A DNA stretch of 24,383 nt from a virus, in the IMG/VR virus record IMGVR_UViG_3300001460_000198, positions 1-24,383 of that record; one strand, 5' to 3'. Made by a program: the position numbers and the translations under genes. Below, piece after piece: positions 1-5,256 of this stretch (position 1 is its first letter; each line of letters opens with the position of its first letter). The notes below the pieces were generated by a model, which did no database searches, was not told where the DNA came from, and saw nothing but the letters and a program-made list of their open reading frames with translations.

Positions 1-129
1 CCTAATGAAACATTTAAAGTTACTAAAATTAATAGTAAAAATATTAAAGTTCAAGGTGATAGAGGTTCATATACAGTAGCACCAAGTTTATTAGTTAAGA
101 AAACATTCACAACAGAAGTTTACAGTTAA
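1..129 (+). CDS. 3' end of an unknown phage gene (partial)
   Basis: The first base is in frame with an open reading frame that ends at TAA 127-129, leaving the last 42 residues. The visible part alternates short beta-strand-like runs with basic and polar residues (FKVTKINSKNIKV, then GDRGSYTVAPSLLV), which suggests a small beta-barrel or SH3-like C-terminus. No family can be named from so little. A strong hairpin follows at 146-171, so this gene probably ends a transcription unit. The frame is well supported by codon pattern and the absence of stops; the function is unknown. Confidence 0.65.
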   Translation, partial: PNETFKVTKINSKNIKVQGDRGSYTVAPSLLVKKTFTTEVYS

Positions 130-145
130 TTTAAAAGTAATGTAC

Positions 146-171
146 AGGTAGCTTGGCTTCCCAGGCTACCT
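146..171 (+). terminator. Stem-loop, probable terminator or mRNA 3' end
   Basis: AGGTAGCTTGG (146-156) pairs with CCAGGCTACCT (161-171) across a CTTC loop. This gives 11 pairs with a single T-G wobble, very stable for such AT-rich surroundings. The following TTCGTATATTT is only moderately T-rich, so termination may be incomplete, or the stem may be an RNA 3'-end stabiliser. Its place between a stop codon and a promoter-like box fits a boundary between transcription units. Confidence 0.6.
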
Positions 172-185
172 TTCGTATATTTAGG

Positions 186-193
186 TATAAATA
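186..193 (+). promoter_or_regulatory. TATAAATA box, T4-type late promoter candidate
   Basis: TATAAATA at 186-193 is identical to the T4 late promoter -10 consensus. It lies 24 nt before the ATG of the DUF932-type gene and just after a stem-loop. No -35 element is apparent. TATTTA (178-183) and TAAATA (188-193) form a short inverted repeat, so the box can be read in both directions. A gp55-type sigma gene further along the window makes a late promoter plausible, but AT-rich DNA can give this octamer by chance. Confidence 0.45.
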
Positions 194-217
194 AATAATT
201 AATTAAATAAAGGTCAT

Positions 218-1027
218 ATGTTAAATTTAGAAAGTAGTAAGTTTTTAAGCAAAGAAGAGTTAAATGAGATCGCTCCAAGTATCTTCACAATGAAACCTTC
301 AAATGAAGTTTCAGAAAAATATACCCACATTCCAACTGAACAAGTTATTGATGATATGGAATTAATGGGTTGGAAACCAGTTGACGCTAAAGAAGTTAAA
401 GCAAGAACTAAAGGTACACAAGGTGTTCAAAAGCATTTAGTTGTATTTAGAAACGATGAAGTTGTTATTAATGGTCAAGATGGTGATGTTGTTTATCCTC
501 AAATATTAATTACTAATTCTCATGATGGTAAGAATGCTTTTCAATTTACAGCAGGATTATTTAGGATGATTTGTGAAAATGGTTTAGTTGTAGCTACAGA
601 TGAATTTGAAGATTTAAAAATGCGTCATATGGGTTATACATTTGAAGATTTGCAAGTACTAATTAGAGGTATGGTTGAAAAATTACCTTTAACAGTAGAA
701 GCAATGAATAAAATGAAAAATGTTGAATTGCAAGAAGAGCAAATGTTTAATCTTGCTAAATCATTTTTAGATATTAGAGTAGAAGGTACTAACAATACTT
801 ACGATAATCAAGCAATTGATGATGTTTTAGAAGCACAACGTTCAAAAGATGAAGGTAATATGCTTTGGGAAGTGTTTAATAGAGTTCAAGAAAATATTAT
901 TGAAGGTAATTTTGAATACAAAACACCATCAGGAAAAGTTCGTCAAGCTCGAATTATAAAAAATTTCAAACAAGATCAAGACGTAAATAAAAAAATGTTT
1001 AATAAAGCATTAGAATTAGTAGCATAA
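218..1027 (+). CDS. DUF932 family phage/plasmid protein
   Basis: This 269-residue protein matches the DUF932 (phage/plasmid-related TIGR03299-like) pattern. The central block has a conserved N-S-H-D-G, then an aromatic/small stretch and FRMICENGLVV around residues 105-130. The late LWEVFNRVQENIIEG block is also typical. The family is common on phages and plasmids and its biochemical role is not established. The start is preceded by AAAGG at 209-213, one of the few Shine-Dalgarno-like sites here, and by the TATAAATA box. Its stop overlaps the next ATG by one base (TAATG), implying translational coupling to the lipoprotein gene. The protein is soluble with no signal peptide. Family assignment is fairly secure; function is not. 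Confidence 0.8.
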   Translation: MLNLESSKFLSKEELNEIAPSIFTMKPSNEVSEKYTHIPTEQVIDDMELMGWKPVDAKEVKARTKGTQGVQKHLVVFRNDEVVINGQDGDVVYPQILITNSHDGKNAFQFTAGLFRMICENGLVVATDEFEDLKMRHMGYTFEDLQVLIRGMVEKLPLTVEAMNKMKNVELQEEQMFNLAKSFLDIRVEGTNNTYDNQAIDDVLEAQRSKDEGNMLWEVFNRVQENIIEGNFEYKTPSGKVRQARIIKNFKQDQDVNKKMFNKALELVA

Positions 1028-1659
1028 TGAAAAAGTTTATTTACATAACCTTAATAAGTTTCTTCTGGGCATGTAGCCCAGAGGAGCTTATTGAAAATTA
1101 TCCATGTATAGGGGATTGTGATACAGCTTTTTATATAGACCCCTTAGTATCGCCTGGTGTTTTTCAAGATAGTAATGGATATTGGCATATTAGTCACCAA
1201 GGTATACAGTATTTTACTATAAAAGGTAATACTAGTGAATTACACCCTGATTATGTTATTAATGGAGTTCCATTAATTGAAACTGTATTTGATTCAAATT
1301 ATTGGGTATGGATAGACAGTATAACATTTACAGTACCATTATTTAGTGCATTAGGATATTTTACTAATGGTAATTTTACAAACCCAATTCCAATTGGTAA
1401 TTTAACGTATACTATTGAAGATATGGCTGATGTATTTCCTCCTTTAAATATAGCGGGGTATTCAGTGAATCCTAACCAATGTTTAGATTGCCCTTATTCA
1501 CAAACATTACTAGGAACTTATAGTAAATATAATACTCACCCCCAACAACAATTATTTTTTGATAATCAAATGGTTGGAGATACAGCAACAATATTTATTA
1601 AAACAAAATTTCCTAATAACATAAAAATAGAAAAAGAATTTAAAATTATATTTGAATAA
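1027..1659 (+). CDS. Predicted phage-encoded lipoprotein
   Basis: The 210-residue product begins MKKFIYITLISFFWAC, a basic N-terminus and hydrophobic run ending in a cysteine at residue 16, as in a lipoprotein signal peptide. The lipobox (F-W-A-C) is imperfect. The mature start C-S-P-E-E carries acidic residues just after the cysteine, which resembles the export signal of surface lipoproteins in Bacteroidota. The rest is aromatic and beta-rich, with cysteine pairs C-I-G-D-C and C-L-D-C that could form disulphides. Start and upstream stop overlap by one base, so it is probably translated after the DUF932-type gene. A role in the infected cell envelope, for example blocking superinfection, is inference only. 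No specific family is recognised. Confidence 0.7.
   Translation: MKKFIYITLISFFWACSPEELIENYPCIGDCDTAFYIDPLVSPGVFQDSNGYWHISHQGIQYFTIKGNTSELHPDYVINGVPLIETVFDSNYWVWIDSITFTVPLFSALGYFTNGNFTNPIPIGNLTYTIEDMADVFPPLNIAGYSVNPNQCLDCPYSQTLLGTYSKYNTHPQQQLFFDNQMVGDTATIFIKTKFPNNIKIEKEFKIIFE
1061..1085 (+). promoter_or_regulatory. 10-bp hairpin inside the lipoprotein signal-peptide coding region
   Basis: TCTTCTGGGC (1061-1070) pairs with GCCCAGAGGA (1076-1085) over an ATGTA loop, giving ten pairs with one wobble. It is among the most stable stem-loops seen in the window. It begins about 32 nt after the ATG and covers the codons around the lipidated cysteine. A role in translation or RNA processing is inferred, and the codons alone may explain part of it. 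Confidence 0.45.
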
Positions 1660-1661
1660 TT

Positions 1662-1799
1662 ATGGACGCAAACACTAAAGAAAGTTTATATTATAAAGTA
1701 AATAAAATGATAGATTTATTAACTGATAATGACAAACACACAGTATTATTAATGTTAGAGGGTTTAAGAAAAGAAATCCAAGATAATATTTACGATTAA
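1662..1799 (+). CDS. Small hypothetical protein, 45 residues
   Basis: An ATG two bases after the lipoprotein stop opens a 45-residue frame (MDANTKESLYYKVNKMIDLL ... IYD) ending at TAA 1797-1799. It fills an otherwise empty 150-base gap, keeps the + strand and AT-rich codon style of its neighbours, and is predicted largely helical and charged. The next gene begins ten bases later. Small helical proteins like this are common in phage early or middle operons. No homology is recognised. Support is the packing and the sensible amino-acid composition. Confidence 0.6.
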   Translation: MDANTKESLYYKVNKMIDLLTDNDKHTVLLMLEGLRKEIQDNIYD

Positions 1800-1809
1800 A
1801 TTTAAAATT

Positions 1810-2001
1810 ATGACTCAAGAAGAAAAAGATTACCAAAAATCCGAATTAGTATCTGATTTATTAGCCACTACTACAGTAATGGAAGAAATTTGGTATTACC
1901 ACCCAGAAAACCCTAATAAAAAAGATATTATTAAAGAATACAATACACTTAAACAAATTCAATCTGATATCGAAAAAGAATTAGCAGAGTTAGATAAATA
2001 G
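1810..2001 (+). CDS. Small helical hypothetical protein, 63 residues
   Basis: The product is rich in Glu and Lys. It has two likely helices, one near residues 3-28 and one near 38-63, joined by a short aromatic Pro/Asn loop (WYYHPENPNKKD). The C-terminal helix has heptad-like hydrophobic spacing (IKEYNTLKQIQSDIEKELAEL), so a helical hairpin or coiled-coil dimer is plausible. It sits between another small protein and the nuclease gene. The final G of the neighbouring hairpin's first base pair starts at its stop codon. Nothing in the sequence reveals its partner or role. Confidence 0.65.
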   Translation: MTQEEKDYQKSELVSDLLATTTVMEEIWYYHPENPNKKDIIKEYNTLKQIQSDIEKELAELDK

Positions 2002-2032
2002 TACATATTTATAACCAAACGTTATTATGTAC
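2001..2032 (+). promoter_or_regulatory. Hairpin enclosing promoter motif and nuclease start codon
   Basis: GTACATA (2001-2007) pairs perfectly with TATGTAC (2026-2032). Inside it, ATAAC (2011-2015) pairs with GTTAT (2021-2025) around a CAAAC loop, with TTT (2008-2010) bulged. The twelve pairs put the nuclease ATG (2027-2029) in the 3' arm. The ATATTTATAA motif forms most of the 5' arm. RNA reading through from upstream could fold and hide the start. RNA starting from the motif itself would lack the 5' arm and leave it free. The pairing is visible; the regulatory role is inferred. Confidence 0.55.
2005..2014 (+). promoter_or_regulatory. ATATTTATAA element, putative late promoter
   Basis: ATATTTATAA ends 12 nt before the ATG of the nuclease gene. 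Near-identical elements lie before four other gene starts or blocks in the window, three of these elements with the same 12-nt spacing counting this one. No shared -35 sequence is seen. Read on the - strand it contains TATAAATA, so its direction needs an experiment. Confidence 0.5.
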
Positions 2033-2371
2033 ATTTATAAAGCAAAATGTGAAAGAGTAGTTGATGGAGATACCATAGATGCTACTATTGACCTTGGTTT
2101 TGATACTTGGAAAAAAATTAGAATTAGGTTAGTTGGAATTAATGCCGCTGAATCTCGCACTAGAGATTTAGAAGAAAAAGCAAGAGGGCTAGCTGCTAAA
2201 CAGTTTGTAAAAGATATTTTGGTAAAACATAAAAATGAATTTATATTACATTCACAAGGTGTTGGTAAATATGGAAGATGTTTAGGAGACATATTTTTAG
2301 GAGATGTAAAATTAAATGAATTATTAATTACAGAAGGACATGCTGTAGAATACTTTGGAGGTAAAAGATGA
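2027..2371 (+). CDS. Staphylococcal nuclease-like (TNase) protein
   Basis: The 114-residue product is one compact SNase domain, a calcium-dependent phosphodiesterase fold acting on DNA or RNA. Early VVDGDTIDATI supplies the metal-binding Asp (D15). RIRLVGINAAE gives the catalytic Arg (R34) and Glu (E42). GKYGR gives the second catalytic Arg (R84). LNELLITEGHA is the usual C-terminal helix. The Asp normally second in the G-I-D-A-P-E motif is Asn here (N39), a ligand change that could lower activity. There is no signal peptide, so it should act in the infected cell, perhaps in host DNA or RNA breakdown. Its start lies in a hairpin with a promoter-like element, and it overlaps the next gene by ATGA. 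Confidence 0.85.
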   Translation: MYIYKAKCERVVDGDTIDATIDLGFDTWKKIRIRLVGINAAESRTRDLEEKARGLAAKQFVKDILVKHKNEFILHSQGVGKYGRCLGDIFLGDVKLNELLITEGHAVEYFGGKR

Positions 2372-2793
2372 TAGATAAAGATAAAATATTCCAATTATTT
2401 GTTGATGGTAAAGAAATTAACGATGAAAAAACTAAATCCGAGATAAAGGAATTTATGAATGGTCCCTTTGCTAAAATAGGAATGTTTGTCAAATTAATTC
2501 AAAATCATCATGTATTCCATCAAAAATTAGAAAAATTTCTTAAAAAAGAACAACCAAATTATAATGTAGAATCTACTAAAGAAGCATCAGAGTTTACTGT
2601 ATATAATAGGGCTTGGAGTTATATTAAAAATATTAGTTTAGATGATCATGATGACGTTAATGCTATTATAAATTTTGATAATAAAATATTTTCAACATCA
2701 TTAGGTAGTGCTATTTTGTTTTTTCAAAACTATGAAGAATATGAAAAATGTGCACATCTTTTTAAGATACAAGAAGTAGTTAAAAGAATTTAA
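2368..2793 (+). CDS. Hypothetical protein, 141 residues
   Basis: The ATG overlaps the nuclease stop in an ATGA arrangement, so the two are probably co-translated. The protein is soluble, charged and mostly helical, with Lys/Glu-rich segments, a His-rich patch (IQNHHVFHQKLEKFL) around residues 49-63 and an acidic D-D-H-D-D cluster near 92-96. No signal peptide, membrane segment or catalytic motif of a family I know is present. Adjacency to the nuclease could mean a partner or inhibitor, but that is speculation. It is followed by the structured non-coding gap. Confidence 0.7.
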   Translation: MIDKDKIFQLFVDGKEINDEKTKSEIKEFMNGPFAKIGMFVKLIQNHHVFHQKLEKFLKKEQPNYNVESTKEASEFTVYNRAWSYIKNISLDDHDDVNAIINFDNKIFSTSLGSAILFFQNYEEYEKCAHLFKIQEVVKRI

Positions 2794-2816
2794 AAAATAA
2801 TTAGGCTATACAAAAA

Positions 2817-2908
2817 ATCCCTCGTACCTTAGGATTACAGGTTTGTGAGAAAAAAGGTAATAAGAAGGGATGGGAATAAAGGTAATAAAGGGGTTTAAGG
2901 AACACCCT
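2817..2908 (+). other. GC-richer structured island, candidate non-coding RNA or leader
   Basis: The 134-base gap between genes (2794-2927) contains nested pairing. ATCCCT (2817-2822) pairs with AGGGAT (2866-2871), and TACCTT (2825-2830) pairs with AAGGTA (2854-2859). A second stem, AGGGGTT (2889-2895) with AACACCCT (2901-2908), has one bulged A and a TAAGG loop. TACCTT could instead pair with a second AAGGTA at 2879-2884, and CCCT with AGGG at 2889-2892, giving a competing fold. Base composition and codons differ from neighbouring genes, and only tiny reading frames cross it. It may be a small RNA, a regulatory leader for the 54-residue gene, or a terminator region. Confidence 0.45.
2853..2888 (+). 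repeat. Direct repeat AAAGGTAATAA, two copies
   Basis: AAAGGTAATAA occurs at 2853-2863 and again at 2878-2888, 25 bases apart, each followed closely by a G-run (GAAGGG and AGGGG). Both lie in the structured island, and both contain the AAGGTA that can pair with TACCTT at 2825-2830. They could be alternative pairing partners or protein-binding repeats. Confidence 0.6.
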
Positions 2909-2927
2909 GTTAATCAATAAATTAAAT

Positions 2928-3092
2928 ATGAAAAATAAAGAATACGTTATTAGATTACTTGAAAGGTTAGAAGGTAAATTATCACAATTAGATTTTATTA
3001 CTACCAGACAAGAACCATTAGAAACTTATAAAGGAGTTATTAATGAAAGTAGAGAAATTATAGCGGACGTAAAATCAGCAATAGAAAGATAA
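2928..3092 (+). CDS. Small helical hypothetical protein, 54 residues
   Basis: ATG at 2928 opens a 54-residue frame ending at TAA 3090-3092. The sequence (MKNKEYVIRLLERLEGKLSQ ... SAIER) has regularly spaced hydrophobic residues on a Lys/Glu background, typical of an antiparallel helical hairpin. It fills the gap between the structured island and the HD-domain gene, with codon style matching the rest of the genome. It begins about twenty bases after the last island stem, so the island could act as its leader. No family is recognised. Confidence 0.65.
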   Translation: MKNKEYVIRLLERLEGKLSQLDFITTRQEPLETYKGVINESREIIADVKSAIER

Positions 3093-3105
3093 ATAAATAA
3101 AGGTT

Positions 3106-3882
3106 ATGGTACTTACAGCAGAACAAATTCAAGCAAATTGGGAAATATTTTTAGACAATATAAATACCCACATCCCAGGAAATAGAGGAGAGCAATTATC
3201 TAGTTTTTATAAACGCTATGAAGAACGTGTTATATTAATGCCCGCTGCTCATAAAAAAGAATATCATGGAGCATTTCCAGGTGGTTATGTTGCTCATGTA
3301 AATAGAGTAGTTGAAGGATCCCTTAAATTATATGATATGTGGGAAGAAATGGGTTGTGATATGACTACATTTACTAAAGAAGAATTAGTATTTTCTGCTA
3401 TTAACCATGATTTAGGTAAAATGGGTGATAAAGAACACGAATCTTATATACCTCAGACAGATAAATGGAGAAAAGATAAACTAGGTGAAGATTATATGTT
3501 TAATAAAAAATTAGCATTTTGCTCTGTCCCAGATCGTGGATTATTTTTACTTCAACAACATGATATTTCTTATTCATTTAATGAAATGGTAGCAATTCAA
3601 ATTCATGACGGTTTATATGATGTTGCTAATGAGAAATATTTAAAAGCATTTATGCCTGAACAAAAACCTCGCACATCTTTACCATATATTTTACATCAAG
3701 CCGATTTAATGGCCGCACGTATTGAATTTGAACAAGAATGGCTTCCAAAGTTTTCTAAAAATAACGTGGATAAGCCAAAATCTCAATTTACCTTATCGAC
3801 GAATAAGAAATCAAACCCAAAATCTAAGGCCCTTAATTCAGTTTCAAGCCCCGGATTAAAAAATATGTTAGATAGTTTATGA
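3106..3882 (+). CDS. HD-domain phosphohydrolase-like protein
   Basis: The 258-residue protein has the ordered metal-binding residues of the HD superfamily: H64 in GGYVAHVNRV, the H101-D102 pair in NHDLGKMGD, further histidines H152 (QQHD) and H167 (IHDG), and D200 in LHQADLMAARIEFE. HD enzymes remove phosphate from nucleotides or cleave cyclic or nucleic acid phosphodiesters; the substrate here cannot be read from sequence. Residues from about 215 form a Ser/Lys-rich tail ending in PGLKNMLDSL, which may be a flexible linker with a short docking motif. AAATAAAGGT stands just before the start. The stop overlaps the membrane protein gene by ATGA, and the sigma gene follows, so the three probably form one unit. 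Confidence 0.8.
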   Translation: MVLTAEQIQANWEIFLDNINTHIPGNRGEQLSSFYKRYEERVILMPAAHKKEYHGAFPGGYVAHVNRVVEGSLKLYDMWEEMGCDMTTFTKEELVFSAINHDLGKMGDKEHESYIPQTDKWRKDKLGEDYMFNKKLAFCSVPDRGLFLLQQHDISYSFNEMVAIQIHDGLYDVANEKYLKAFMPEQKPRTSLPYILHQADLMAARIEFEQEWLPKFSKNNVDKPKSQFTLSTNKKSNPKSKALNSVSSPGLKNMLDSL

Positions 3883-4154
3883 TTTTAGAAATAATTTCCA
3901 TAGTATTAGGTTTATTAGTCGTTATCCTTGGATATACGACTTTCAACCTTCTCAGAAAAAATGAGGGGGCAGAAGATATAATAGTACAATATAATAATTA
4001 CTTAACAGAACTTAATAAACAAATAAAATTTACTAGTGATCGCTTAAAAAAGATAGACGAAAAAGGTACTTTTGAAAGTGATGATGAAATTGGTTGGTTT
4101 TTTAAACAAATTAAAAATTTACAAGAAGGAATCGATAGATTTCGAATTAACTAA
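3879..4154 (+). CDS. Small single-pass membrane protein with coiled coil
   Basis: The 91-residue protein starts with a strongly hydrophobic helix (residues 2-25, EIISIVLGLLVVILGYTTFN) followed by Arg-Lys, implying an N-terminal anchor with the rest in the cytoplasm. Residues 30-62 look like a coiled coil, and the end carries an acidic-aromatic motif (FESDDEIGWFF, 65-75) that reads like a conserved functional patch. It overlaps the HD gene by four bases and lies three bases from the sigma gene. I recall similar anchored proteins in T4-like marine phages but cannot name one. Function is unknown; possible membrane tethering of a partner is inference. Confidence 0.75.
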   Translation: MILEIISIVLGLLVVILGYTTFNLLRKNEGAEDIIVQYNNYLTELNKQIKFTSDRLKKIDEKGTFESDDEIGWFFKQIKNLQEGIDRFRIN

Positions 4155-4157
4155 CTA

Positions 4158-4862
4158 ATGGTAAGAAAAAGGAGAAAAAAGAGTAAAAACTACTTTACTC
4201 AGGAGACAGAGGACTATATTGTAAAATACAATAATGAACCTGATCCTGAAATAAGAAGTAAAGTATATGAAACTCATATTCATTATCCTTTTTTTAAACT
4301 TACACAAAATATAATTCATACATTTAAATTTTACCATACTGAAGTTGAAAATCTAGAACATCTTCAACATGAGATAATTACATTTTTATTGTCAAAAATG
4401 CATTTATTTGATCCTACAAGAGGAGCTAAGGCATATTCATATTTTGGTACTATAGTTAAACGTTGGTTAATTTTATATAATACTAAAAATTATAAAAAGA
4501 AAATCAAGAAAGTTGGGGTTGAAGTATTAACTGGAGAAAATTCAAGCCATGTTTATAATCAAGGTGATGATAAAGTTAAAAGTGATTTAGATAAATATGT
4601 TGATTTATTTGTAGCACATACCAGTGAAAATATATTAGAATTATTTCCTAAAAAAAATGATGCTCAAATAGCAGATGCCATTTTAGAATTATTTAGAAAA
4701 AGAGAATCACTAGAAGTTTTTAATAAAAAAGCGTTATATATCTACATTAGAGAAATGGTAGATGTAAAAACACCCAAAATTACTAAAATAGCGGATAAAC
4801 TTCATGATATATTTAAATCACAATATATATTCTATTTAGAAAACGGTTACGCTAGATTCTAA
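4158..4862 (+). CDS. 55: gp55-like late-transcription sigma factor
   Basis: The 234-residue protein has a basic N-terminus and a region-2-like sigma core. NLEHLQHEIITFLLSK (65-80), then HLFDPTRGAKAYSYFGTIVK (82-101) and RWLI match the E/D-rich helix and 'FDP-RG-FSY' block by which sigma factors bind the polymerase clamp and melt the -10 box. A Lys-rich stretch (YKKKIKKVG, 112-120) follows. There is no recognisable region 4, as in T4 gp55, which reads a -10-only late promoter and depends on the sliding clamp. Position just ahead of the structural genes and the repeated ATATTTATAA elements fits control of late genes. The remaining C-terminal half is helical and unassigned. The gp55 equivalence is by motif and context, not alignment. 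Confidence 0.8.
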   Translation: MVRKRRKKSKNYFTQETEDYIVKYNNEPDPEIRSKVYETHIHYPFFKLTQNIIHTFKFYHTEVENLEHLQHEIITFLLSKMHLFDPTRGAKAYSYFGTIVKRWLILYNTKNYKKKIKKVGVEVLTGENSSHVYNQGDDKVKSDLDKYVDLFVAHTSENILELFPKKNDAQIADAILELFRKRESLEVFNKKALYIYIREMVDVKTPKITKIADKLHDIFKSQYIFYLENGYARF

Positions 4863-4877
4863 TTTTTTTCTATATCC

Positions 4878-4887
4878 ATATTTATAA
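4878..4887 (+). promoter_or_regulatory. ATATTTATAA element, putative late promoter
   Basis: The element lies in the 37-base gap after the sigma gene and ends 12 nt before the ATG at 4900, the same spacing as at the nuclease gene. It would drive the spike/hub block. A weak ATAAT/ATTAT pairing (4884-4888 with 4897-4901) touches the start codon but is too AT-rich to weigh much. Confidence 0.5.
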
Positions 4888-4899
4888 TAAAATAACATT

Positions 4900-5256
4900 A
4901 TGGGATCATTAGATAATATTGTATTTAAGAAAAAGAAATTCTCGGATATATTAAGTGAGATTTACGACAATCAAAAGAAAAAAGAAACCCAAATTACAGG
5001 GTTAATTTCAGAATTAAAACCCCTTATAAATGACATAGGTGATGCTACTTTAATTGTTCCACTTATTAAAGAATATATGGAAATTGGTGTTCGTAACGAT
5101 GAACAATTAATTAAAATGGCTACTATAGTACAACGTGCGCTTAATAATAGTAGTGGTGAAGATTCACTTGGAATAACGGAACAAGAAAAAGCAGAATTAT
5201 TACAAGAATTAGATAAGCTTAATACTAATTTCGAGGAAAATAAAAATGATAAATAA
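4900..5256 (+). CDS. Hypothetical helical protein, first gene of the spike block
   Basis: The 118-residue product is soluble, with a Lys-rich start (FKKKKFSDILSEIYDNQKKK) and several amphipathic helices (LISELKPLINDIG; ATLIVPLIKEYMEIG; AELLQELDKLNTNFEE). The last helix looks coiled-coil capable. It is the first gene after a putative late promoter and overlaps the start of the spike/hub gene by 11 bases in another frame. It is therefore likely made late and in balance with that protein, perhaps as an assembly chaperone or a small virion component. No family is recognised. Confidence 0.7.
   Translation: MGSLDNIVFKKKKFSDILSEIYDNQKKKETQITGLISELKPLINDIGDATLIVPLIKEYMEIGVRNDEQLIKMATIVQRALNNSSGEDSLGITEQEKAELLQELDKLNTNFEENKNDK

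Noticed and set aside
2151-2168. AATCTC/GAGATT hairpin in the nuclease gene
   Set aside because: Six pairs within coding sequence and no positional logic; expected by chance in a window this long.
2035-2394. Open frame of 119 codons on the - strand
   Set aside because: It lies fully across the SNase-like gene, whose catalytic motifs are intact, and its translation has no recognisable pattern. It is a composition shadow.
2870-2920. A 16-codon frame (MGIKVIKGFKEHPVNQ) in the structured island
   Set aside because: The purine-rich run GAAGGG abuts its ATG with no spacing, codons such as GGG and AAG are unlike neighbouring genes, and the base pairing explains the sequence better. A leader peptide is not excluded.
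4897-4901. Start-codon hairpin at 4884-4901 and 8090-8115 like that of the nuclease gene
   Set aside because: Only five A-T pairs each, with long loops; too weak and too likely by chance to claim the same control.
5246-5256. Possible programmed frameshift between the 118-residue gene and the spike gene
   Set aside because: The 11-base overlap holds a proper ATG with GAGG upstream, and no slippery heptamer with a following stem is seen.
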